Source: Toxotes chatareus
Taxonomy: Eukaryota > Chordata > Actinopteri > Toxotidae
Direction of reading: 5' to 3'
NCBI GenBank assembly: GCA_016801885.1
Contig: CM028884.1
Coordinates: 9,676,181 to 9,740,180 of the forward strand
DNA: 64,000 nt
This document shows positions 48,321-59,400 of the stretch, one piece after another; the first letter of the stretch is position 1; each line of letters opens with the position of its first letter. The notes beneath the pieces were generated by a model. That model made no database searches, had not been told where the DNA came from, and saw only the letters and a list, made by a program, of their open reading frames with translations. The position numbers and the translations under genes are program-made.

Positions 48321-49300
48321 TGGGTGAGATATGGTGTGCATTTGTGTCTGTGTCAAGGACTTCTACCATATCCTTGGCAGAGCTGATTATCACAACAACA
48401 GAATTAATCATCCTGGGGAACATTTGTGACAAAGCTCTCTAAGTGCCCACACTGGACAGACATACATTATATCTGTAGTTATTCTCTGCCTATAACATAA
48501 CATGGCGATGAATGTATACCAACACAGCAGTTGTGCTGTGTATCTCCAACAAGGCTTTTTTCCATGTTCTGTGGAAATTAAATAATAATCATTAATAGTA
48601 TTATAAAACCTCCTATAGGCACACTCGCATAGTACTGCTTACTGTAGATGTATTTGTAATTTGAATAATTGAATGGTATTGGCATAGCATTATATAGGCT
48701 GTGTACTTAGAGTATGTCATTTTGGAATGTGTAGTTAAAATGTAAAATCAATTAAATATAGAGTAAAAGATCAGTTGATAATTATATCGAACATCTGTAT
48801 GTAAAGAAAATCCCAATATTCAATACATAATACTTGAACAATAGACTGTATTGTCATCTAAAAACCATTTTTCGTCACTAGATGGAGGTATTGCCTCAAA
48901 CACGGTGCAGTGGCAAGGTACCTGCACATGTGGGATGGAAAGGGGGGGCGCCTCACTGATTCATCATTCAAACATCCATTGACCGGCTGTTAACTGCTCG
49001 TGCATTTTGGGGCAGTAAACAGTACTTGGGTGCCAGTTTTGTACCAACTCTCAGTAATTAAAGAATAATATTTTTGACAGCCTATGAGACAGCTACCCCT
49101 AACTGTAACACGTTTGATGATGCTTCCCACAAACCACTATGGCAGCCGATGATTTGCACATCCGCACGGTAATGGTGCCTAAAACATACAGACAACATGA
49201 CACATTTATGATTTGATTCTCATATTGGGACAAGACACTGAGTGGACATAATCAAACCACTGCGTCTTTTAACAGGAAATTACAGCACGCCATCAACAGT
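48321..49300. other. Intergenic stretch between the IL-17-like exon and the pkm promoter
   Basis: AT-rich sequence without a supported exon. A first exon for the minus-strand IL-17-like frame would be expected here but could not be identified. Confidence 0.5.
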
Positions 49301-49668
49301 CACATGTCGGACTCGGTGCTCAACTGATGTATTCTCGCGCCCTGATTGGCTCCCTAACTTTACTACGCACTCCCACCTTGTTCCTGCATATCCTTCCGCT
49401 TCGTTTTAAGTTTTTAACGTTTTCCTGACTTTCCACAAGCTTAATACTGAAATAAAGCACATGTTTGAATAGTCTGTGATGAATACGGTTGATATGAACA
49501 TCTTAAGGCGGTGTACTCCTTTTCATTTATCCGTGTTCTCTCGGATGGATATGTCTCAGCATCCCTAGAAAGTAGTTCCGCAGAGTGAGGGACGAGGGAG
49601 ATCACCTTGAGCTGGTCTCAGTGTAGCAGCATTGACATCGGTGCACGGAAGTTATACGACAAGTAAAG
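49300..49668 (+). promoter_or_regulatory. pkm: pkm promoter and non-coding exon 1
   Basis: An inverted CCAAT box (CCTGATTGGCTCC, core at 49,345-49,349) sits in locally CpG-containing sequence (TCTCGCGCCC). About 300 nt later a donor, GTAAAG then GTGGGT, ends a non-coding exon at 49,668. It precedes the coding exon 2 acceptor by about 6.6 kb, matching the long first intron of vertebrate PKM genes. The start site and the 5' limit of exon 1 are not determined. A shared promoter with the divergent minus-strand side is possible. Confidence 0.5.
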
Positions 49669-52600
49669 GTGGGTATCCTCAACAGCTTCAGCGCTTATGC
49701 ATTCCGTGAACTGACTGATAACTTGAGACACACTTCCGTTGTTACATTACTGCCTTAACCGTTTTGCCTTTTATTATTGCGGTAGCTACATCCTGCGAGT
49801 TGGTAAGTCCGGGAATATGTGAGTGGGTCATTGGTAGCTTGTCTCCACTCTTAACTACTCAACTTTTTTATTCTTTTTAAATCTAAATCATGTTTTAAAA
49901 TATCAGTACACTTGTATGGAATAGCGTAGTCCTATCATGCTCTTAGTGAGTGTTCAACAACGTTGTGTTTGAAAATGCAGTTAATAGATGGATAAACTGA
50001 AGGAATGCGTCCGTACTGAGCACTGAGCAGCTCTCTCTATTACTAATATAACACGTTATAGTCTCATTTTATTAGAAAACGCAGTTATTACACTTAATAT
50101 AATGCAATTAAATGTGATACGTGAAGTGTTGAACGTTGAAGATTTGCTTCCTGTTGCCTCCTGCTGTGGGTGTGGCCGCTCCGTCTTCTCGGCCTCCCAT
50201 TGGTCAGTCACCGTGATGTCTGTAGATCAGGAAAATGTGACGCAGGATGAGAACGTGATCTTTAGCGCATCGTCTGCTCTGTAATTTAACTGTTTTATAA
50301 TAAGATGCCGGTAACATGAATTCAGCCGAGTTTAAACTCTCCCACATTATTAAAAGCCGTGTGTTATCGTCGTATTCCTTCACATGGCAGTCAGTGTCAT
50401 TAGATAAATTCATCACGTTCATCCTCTCATCCATCCTCCCCATAATATATCCCTAGACACTATTTTAAAAAGCCTGAATCTCGTTAGTTGTGTTGCAGAA
50501 AATAATCATCCTATTATAAATGTAGTTTGAAATGTGTACATTTCCTTTGCAGCTTCACTGCAGTGGCTTGCTGCAGTGGTACCACAGATAGTAGGCCTTG
50601 TTGACACTGGATACATGAGAAGCAAGACAGATCTCACTCTGCCTGTCAAGGTTGATGGTTTTTAGCTCTCTGTGTCATCCTTTTTATTCGATTACTTTGC
50701 CCTGCTTGTCCTTGACCTATTCCCAAAAAATCTGAAAGAAGATGATATGACCAAGTCAGGATTTTGTCTAAAGGTTTAAGCAGGATGTCATATTCTTTGT
50801 CAGACACATCTATTGTGACCTGTATAGGATATGCGTAGGACGGCATAGCCTTGATATGCTCTGTTAAGTTGTGAGAGATAATTGTTTTGTGTAAAACAAA
50901 ATTCTCGAGATACTGTCATTGCTATGTCCTTCCTGCTGAAGGCCCTGTTGACAAAATGGAGTCTCTATCTCAGGAGACCAGTCAGGTCAGAAAGACAAGT
51001 GACTAGGAATTGTGTTGAAGTGATGAGATGAACTAAGGGAAGTTCTCAGTATTTGTTACTGAAACCTAGGCTGTTGACTAAGAGCAGGTCACTTTGGAGG
51101 GTTTCTTCCTGTTTTCCAAAGTGATCTTAAAAGACTAGTGCGTAGGATTTAGGGGGATCTAATGATAGAAATGTAATAAAATTTTTTAAAAATCTGTTAT
51201 TATTAGTGTATAACCACTGGAAATTAAGAACTGTTGTGTTTTCATCAGCTTAGATTGAGGCCTGCATAGGCAGCAGGTCCACCCTGTTGCACCTTTATGT
51301 TTCTGCACTAGCCCAGACTAACCAAACACTGGCTCTAGAGAAGGCCTTTTATGTCTCTACATTACTTAAAGGCCACGGTAGAAGAGATAAATTGATATTT
51401 GTCAACTTTAAGAAGTACTTTGGCAAGTACCCAGCCATTTTCAAAGATAATAATGAATTGTGGAGTCAGTCAGCTACTGTTAGTACAGTTTATGCATGGC
51501 AAAGCTGTAAGTTTCTGTCACTGTGGTAAAGTAGTTCAGATGCAGCAGAGCCAGTGGTCAGTGCTGTAGAGAAGACCTTTTGCAGCTGGCACCGCTCCCA
51601 TGCAGTCTCTCCCCAATGAAGCTGCATGTTTCATGATTAAAGCTATGTAGAGCCATGGGTTGGAGTACTACCAATTATGGGTATACCTTTTTATTAGGTA
51701 AATGATGTCAAGTGATTTAACATGTGTATTTGAAATACACTGAATATGCACAGCATTCAGTACTATGCATAAACTTAAACCCATGCACTACCCCATCTAA
51801 GGTTTGTATTGGAGTTTGCAGGCCTACATAGCGCAAATACCATCGTACATTCTGAGTATTAGATTTCTACAAACAGACTCCACATGCTGGGTGTTATTAT
51901 TAGTCAAGGCTCTGTTTTTAGGCTTGGGGTACTGCATGGCCTAAGCTGGTAGTAACATTGGTCTGACAGTGCTCTGGTGTGTCGCCGTGGAAGTCTCATG
52001 TACGTCCATTGTATCAGGTCATGGCGATTGCCTGGCCACAGCAGGCACTCTCCGTGTCCTTTATCCTTATTGAAGGGATTTACTCTTGAGCTCCTGAAAG
52101 TGCCGTACGTATACATGCGCACGGCAGCAGTCGGTTCTGCTTGGACTGCTGTTGCAGGGAGTAGTTCACTCATTGGAATTGGAAGTTCCAACGCACTGGG
52201 GTTGTTGTCGAGGTCATTTGTTGTAGCGCGCCTGTTTGTCCCCAGAAGGAACAGGAAGATCTACTGGGGGTATGTAGTACAGCCTTCAATTGGTGCCTTT
52301 CTTGAGTGAGTGTGACTGAAGGAAACCACCTACTGTCTCTCTGGGCCAACTTGGATTAGCCCAGTGTTGCGTCACATCTATAGTAGATGATACTAAATGT
52401 CATGCCCCCCTGACAGCATTGCTACTACAGCTGCTAATGATTGCACAGGCATATTTCATAGATAAATGAAATAGAAATTGTTTATAAGGACAGGAGAAAA
52501 TAGTGTCTGAGAGAATATTACAATTAGAGCGTACATTACAAAGGTAGATGTGTTGGGAAGGGATTGGAGGGGATTATTAGTAGCCAACTCTAAAGTTAGC

Positions 52601-55600
52601 CCTGCATCTGTGTCAGGGTTACTATGGCTGCTGTTGGCCTGTGGAGGCTGATCGCTGGCTGTCTTGGGGCCAGACATGCAATCCATGTCTGTCAGTGGAT
52701 CACTTTGGTGAATGCATTTTGTCTTTAGAAAATGACCAGCATGTTGTTAGATGAGCCAAGACATTACCACCCTTTGTGAAGGATAGTCTACTGGATTTTC
52801 TGATGTTTGTTCTGCCTGTGATATTCTTACAGATAGCTGAGGATAGAGACTGTATATGAGGTTGAGTTGCCAGGGAATAAGTCTGCAGTCAACTGATAAA
52901 GATACAGGCTATGACTTATTTGTGAATGGAAGTTGATCACTACCCCGTGACAGTAATGCATTCAGCACTTTTGGTGAGTGCTCACCTTAGGTCCTGAAAA
53001 ATGTGGTGAGGGGCAACAGGCTAAATACTAAACAGCACATGACAGGGCGTACTCCCTGAGTAAGTCTGACTGAAAATATGTGGAAACTATGATTCAGATG
53101 GAAAAGAGGTTAAAAAAAAAAGTGGGTGGTGGGGCAATATTAGACATTAAACATAAGTGTCCTAGGTTGCTAGAAATGCTTATTATACACAACTCACAAC
53201 ACAACACAACACACTGTTTTTAGCAATGACATTCAAAGCCAGTCAGGTTCTGTAGCACCACAGGAATAAACTGCTAATTTATTGCTACAAATACAGCCTT
53301 TACTGTGACTATATTTTTGAACATGTAACTGGTTTCTAGTCCACATGTGCGGTCAAGTAACAAAAGAGCTTGTGAGGAGAACTGCCTCCGCCTTTCCCTC
53401 TAAGTCAAATGTGTATCCCCTTTCAGTTTTGCAATTTCAACTGTCAGTATTGCATTATCTTTAGAATTATGTAAACTGTGAAGTTGATGATATCCGTATC
53501 ACGCTCCAACAACAGACCAGTTAAAGATATTTAGTAAATGCCTGAATTTAACGTGTCAAAATAATAGGGGTGACATCATTTGCTTACATTTGGGAGGCTG
53601 TAACCAGCACACATCTTATATTTGTATTGGATAAAACACTTAAAACAGTTAATTGATTATTGTAATTATCAGGTGTTACCAGGTGTATCAGGCGTCCCCC
53701 AGTCAACAGTGTGATAGACCTTGGAATGGTCTGCCTCTGGAATTGCATTATTGAGATTAACATTTAGTGAAGAAATGCCAATGTTTTAAAATTCAATTCT
53801 GTTTCTTCAAAATGCCCTTGTAGAAATGGTAAATGAAGAAAACAAGAAGTTATATATCTATAAAAAAAAAAAAAGCACATCACTCTACAGTAACTCTGGT
53901 ATTTCAGAGTCTTTTCTCCCCTCTGCAGTCTTTCCCTGTGGTTCAGCCCACTCGGGTGTCTGCCTCTAGCCTTCTCGTGGTTGTGTGTTGCCTTAGTGGG
54001 GATGTGACTGTGCTCACGTACAGCACTGGTCTGCCCCTTTGACTCAGATGTTACATCATTAGTCAGTGGCTCCTGTTGGTATAGTGGCTGTGCCTGGAAT
54101 CCCCCACTACGATGCATTTGTAATTAGGATGTGATGAGTAAGAGGAAGTCAGACCACTAGCATTCGTGTTCAGTGCAACAGATTTTCCCCTGAGAAAGTG
54201 AATGTAATTTCAGTTGCAGTTGCACCACCCACAGTAGCAGCCATCAAAAATTTGCCATGTCTGTTTTCCAGCTCTCTTCTGCAGCTTGCCGTCGGTTCTG
54301 TTATTCTGTTATTAGTAATAGTCATGCAGAACCATCCTTAGGACCTCCAGTGGCTGATGTGGACCACAGATTTAGCTAATTGTTCTTTATTTATGGCAAG
54401 TAATATTACATGTCCAACACTTAACATTGTAGCCCTGTGTCTAGATGTACATAATGTTCTGTGTTTTCATGAGGACTAAGTGGAATCAGAAGAGGATAAG
54501 GGGTTTGTTGCCTCAAAGAGATAACAATTTGTCAACCTGTTGCTCCTTCAAAGAAACAACCAGTGAGAGTGTTCGTTGTTGGAATCCACATCAATGTATA
54601 ATTTAAACAGAGGGAACCTAATCTAACCACTGGGTGGTTTGGTGTGTAGCCTGAGTTGATGCCTGGCAGAGTCATTGTATTCTTAATGTAGTTCAGTAAC
54701 ATTTACATAAGGGTATTGGTATCTTCTTATATCATCTCTTGCACATTATGTTCATTTTATGAATGTTGTTTTACTTTTGTTTGTCTTTTTTTTTTTTTAC
54801 CATAATCTTGCTTTGTTTAACATTTTAGTTTTATTCCTATTTAATCAGTTGTTGTTGGTGTTTTTTTTTTTTGTTGTTGTTGTAAAACACTTCTTTGCTT
54901 GCTGGAAAATGTTTCCTTCACCTTTCCGTAATTGCTGTAGCATTGCATTGATGGGAAATACTGATAATGAGAAGTACAAATGCTGGACAGTGTGCACATC
55001 CAACCATATACGGGTAGAGTGTATTGCAGTGGAAAAATGAAGCTGCATACTGGCTTGTTCTTGATCCCAGTTTCAGTAAAGATTTAAAATTTGACCAATT
55101 TTCGCTTGACTCACACAAATTTCTACTACTTGCCATATCACCAGATTCACTGTTCAGTCCAGCATTTCTGCCTCCGTCTGTGCTGTAGTTATGTAACCAC
55201 GGCCCTAGCAGAAGTACCATTCCTCATCATTACAGAGAATCAGTGCTACATGCTGCTCAGATACACCTACTTGGTTGGCTGTTTGTTGAAACATGCCTCG
55301 ATGATATGTTGATGAGTATACACAGAGACAATTCTGTCGTTGTATGACCAAAAGAGAAAAGGAAGTCTCTCAGGGAAGGTACATATTCCTGCACACTTTG
55401 TGCATGCAAAGCATTGAACAGTTTACCAGAGCACAGGATTCTGCCATGCACAGTGAACTGTATATTTTCTTGTGATGAAAGCTTGGCAGTTCCAGTCCTG
55501 CCAATGAGCTTTGTAATGCTGTTGTTGCCATGGGTGACTCAGTGAGAAGTGTGTGTGTGTGTATTGGGGGGCTCTCAGTATAGAGTGCTGTGCATAAGTA

Positions 55601-56266
55601 TTAGCCTTTGCTAATACTTTCACGTATCAAACTCTGAACAGCTATCTGTCTCAGTTGTCATAAGTATACATTTACTCTGTATAAACTATTGGTTGTGTAA
55701 AAGTACCTGAAAGCCAAATAGTAACTCAACAAAAGACAGTCTTGTGCAAAGTAGCTCACAATAGCCTATTATTTACATGGAATTGCAGTGCTTACTCTTA
55801 AATTGTCCTTAGCTTTTGTGGCTGAGAAATTGATAAGTTAAAGCTGAGGGAAGTTCCAGTTGTACTGCACTTGAACATCAGCAACCAGCATAATTCTTTA
55901 TTTGATTCCCACAGGGAGATTCTCTGTTTATTTCACTTCACAAACACAAGGTCAGCAGCAAAGCTGGGTTAGTGACAGTATGTTACTAAGGGCTAAATAC
56001 ACTTTACAGTGCAAAGTGTAATCCACCTGTTGACCCAAGGTAATTAAGTTTTGGCTGTTGGTGTATTCTAACAGCCACCCGAGGCATATAACTGGCTATT
56101 GTTTGAAGTTCCTGTGCTATTTTTAAAAATTATATTCAGTTTGTAAACTTGCACAGTGTCTGTTAGGTTTTGAAGAGACCTGAGCCAAGCAGGGTTAAGA
56201 GAAGAAAGCTGTTCGATACCACTGTGTCCTCGAAATAGACTTCATTTTTCCCATTTATTCTTACAG
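49669..56266 (+). other. pkm: pkm intron 1 (about 6.6 kb)
   Basis: Contains a second promoter-like patch at about 50,150-50,290 (CACCC-type GGGTGTGGCC, inverted CCAAT at 50,199-50,203, TGACGCAG), a truncated MITE-like repeat at about 51,134-51,386, an (ACAAC)n tract near 53,190-53,215 and poly-T/(TTG)n near 54,785-54,885. No coding exon was seen. Confidence 0.6.
51134..51386 (+). mobile_element. Truncated non-autonomous (MITE-like) teleost repeat
   Basis: ACTAGTGCGTAGGATTTAGG at the left end, then ...ATTAGTGTATAACCACTGG..., ...GTTGTGTTTTCATCAGCTTAG... and ...ACCAAACACTGGCTCTAGAG..., resembles a dispersed repeat I recall from many percomorph genomes whose ends are inverted copies of AGTGTGTAGGATTTAG. 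The opposite terminal repeat is not found downstream, so this copy looks 3'-truncated. Identification is from memory. Confidence 0.5.
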
Positions 56267-56451
56267 GACTGCTCCAGTTGCACCAGTGATTGCCATGCCT
56301 CAAACAAAGTCTTCAGACATGGGCTCTGCCTTCATCCAGACGCAGCAGCTCAACGCTGCCATGGCTGACACCTTCCTGGAACACATGTGCCTGCTGGACA
56401 TTGACTCTGAGCCCACCACCGCACGCAACACTGGCATCATCTGCACCATTG
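56267..56451 (+). CDS. pkm: pkm exon 2 (start codon)
   Basis: Acceptor CCATTTATTCTTACAG. ATG at 56,295-56,297 in a CC-ATGC context; coding 157 nt, 52 codons plus one base. Encodes SAFIQTQQLNAAMADTFLEH and onward to TGIICTI. The donor GTTGTC is weak. Confidence 0.95.
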
Positions 56452-59400
56452 GTTGTCTGCTTTGTTGGTCTGCATCCTTAAAGATGGCAAACTTGCAGTG
56501 CATTCCTCAAGAGAACACATTAGGTTATTCATGTTCATGTATAGTCATTCATTCAGGAAAGTTATTTTTTAGGTGATTACTTGCCAGTTTAATTGCTAAG
56601 ACATGAGGTTGCTACCTCGACCACATTTATTAAACATAACTATTCATCTGTCTTTTGGAACAAGGCAGGTCTGTTGCACATTGACATTTTAAATTTTCAG
56701 TAACTTGTCTTTTTCGTACTGTACATTGTGAACATGTAAATACAACCTACATTATTATTATTATTCACATGACAATAGTGTGTCTTTTTAAACCAAATAT
56801 CAGGAAGACTGGACTGAGCAATAACTATAACAAGCATGGAGCTGAAAATGAAACATAATGCACTTCATGTAGTTGATTTGAATTTTGGCTGATGAGTTCT
56901 TTCACCAATAGAATTAAATAATCTCTTCCTCTCGATGATTCTCTGCAGGGCCAGCCTCTCGTTCTGTGGAAATGCTGAAGGAGATGATCAAGTCTGGAAT
57001 GAACATTGCTCGCTTGAACTTCTCACATGGCACCCATGAGGTGGGTCTCTCCACAGCTCCCACGACTGTGTAAATAAGTCGTGCAGGTAGAGATAACCAG
57101 TCAGACTGTTAAAAGTCACGTTTAAACTCTGCTGATAATTTCCATCAAACACGGTTCTGTGCTTTATCACAGAATGCTGTTGGTTGGTATGTTGATCTTT
57201 GTGACAATCTTTGCTTTCTCTTGTCTAGCTTCTTTTTGGATTTTCACAGGTTTGGAAACTCTTTGCATAAAATAATTATGTCGAAAGGAGACGATCAACA
57301 AAGCTCATAGCGAGCAAGCACGTAATATATTATGCATTTAGCTTGACACTTTAAGCAAGACCAGGCCACCCAGCATGAATGGACCCAATTGTAGTGCTAA
57401 CTTAGTTAAGATTAGAGTTTGGGTCAGCTATGAAATCACAAGTGATCCAGGCACATGCATTATAAAATATTTTTATTTTTCAGCTTTTTGGGAGGGCAGA
57501 TGGCTAAAGTGCCTTATACTAGCTGCAGATCTCCCCTGAATGCACCCAGGTGGTTATTATCTGTGAACACTAAGATATGAGCAAGTTTATATTCAAAAGC
57601 AAAAGTCACAGTCTAACCAGTTTTCAAGGTAAACCTTCCGTCTTGAAGATACCAGCTGTTATCTTAAAAACAGAGAAACAAGAATGAGCTGATGAATTTC
57701 GTCGTCTGTCAGTATAAGTTGTCTGAAATCAAGGTAAGCTTTAAAACCACTTTGAGCTCATGGCTTCTCTTCTGAAAAATATAGCCATACGTTCACGGAT
57801 CAGGCAAACCTAACAATGCATGGCCCGGTGAGTTGCTTTTATGCCCAGATTCAGCTCGAGGAAGGACAGAGTTAAGGTGTAAGTTATAAAAAAAAAATTA
57901 CAGAAAACTTATCTTTACTCACCAAACATAAGCAACAAACTTGAAAGGTGGAAGCCAGGAGAGAAGGAGACTGGCCTACTGTTAGCAGTTTATGTACCCT
58001 AATCAGTCCAGGTGAGCTACACACCCACAACCTGACTCTGCTCTCCAGGCTCCTGCAGGAAGAAGCTAAACAATCCTGTCCAGCAAGATGCTCATAGTAC
58101 TCTGTTTTAACTGCACTAACAAATAACGGAAGCATGAATGGCACTCTCAAAGGTGCACTGTTTGTGACATTGTGAAAAGGATTGTGTAGAAAATTGATTA
58201 AATCACAAAGATTTAACTGTCCTAGAAAAATGATTAATTCTGGTTGAGATATTTAAATTCCTCCTAAGTGAAGAGTATCTGTGGTTTCTATGGGTCTAGG
58301 TGTTTCAACAAGATTGAATGTCAGTCTAGATTCGGAGCACAGCAAAGGAAATTAGAGCTTTGCTGAACTGGGGAACAATAAAAACATCATCTGTAGCTTC
58401 CTGCCCTGCGTTTATCTCCTCAGCGGGCAGCACACCTACACTCTGGAAATGTGTGTGTGTGTGTCACCAAGGTCAGTCCACTTTCAGCCAAAGTGGGAAG
58501 TGGAAAGTAGATTATGTTGCAAATCCAGGAAGCCCCATTTCTTAAACCAGTATTACTAATATTGAGTTAAAGGGGAACTAAATTCATGTAACTGAACATC
58601 AACTTGAGTTAAAATTTACAATAACGTAGGGAATGAATTATAAATTTATGGCCCTATAAACAAACATACAGTGACCAGTCATGTGCTATACATGTGCCAT
58701 GTACAGCATTGGTCATAAAAGATGACGTCATCTGCCTTACAAATATGCTGCACCACACTTGAAGCAGCCAAAACACCGTCCAAATATTTATTTCTGGCTC
58801 GACATCAAGACATTTCAACTTTCTGAAGCTACCTTTTCAAAATATTGTATTTTAAACCTGGTAGCCTTAGTGCTGTTACACTTATCTTTCAAATGTTTCT
58901 CAACATCTTGGATTAGTTTTTTTTATGATTAGATCATGAGGTCATCCAAGCTTTCTTTTAGACAGTGCAATCAGTGTAGTGTAGTTCAGTGTGTTGCCAC
59001 TGTGAAAGGCAGCCAATGTGATTACCTGCCACTTAAGTTATTACCGAAAGCTCTGGTTACCCAGGTGGGCCACGTAAGCCATGTGCAGCAGACAGGTGTC
59101 TTAAAAGCCACAAACACTGTGCTGTCTGTTCATTAGCCTGCACAGCATAGTTTTTGGCCACAGTGGGCCACCTCGACAGCAGCATTTCCAGGGCAAAAGT
59201 GCACCTGCCTTCACTGTGTCTGGAATCTTTTCAAATGGATTTCTTGTATGTCAGACTCTGTTTCTGGTATAACCAATATCAGACCATGAGTGATGATGTT
59301 ATGCAAGTCTCTTTGAACATAGTTAGGACTGTGTTAAGACTTAAATTGTTCAGTTTCATTGTCTTTTGTTTGCCACTAACTTCACAGAGGTATTTCCTCC

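Noticed and set aside
51904..52310. Overlapping frames of 95 and 110 codons on opposite strands in pkm intron 1
   Set aside because: No homology recognised, no fitting splice sites, and both strands open over the same bases, as expected by chance in GC-richer DNA.
57884..58150. 88-codon minus-strand frame in pkm intron 3
   Set aside because: No recognisable domain or conserved motif; its first residues do not follow a convincing promoter or acceptor.
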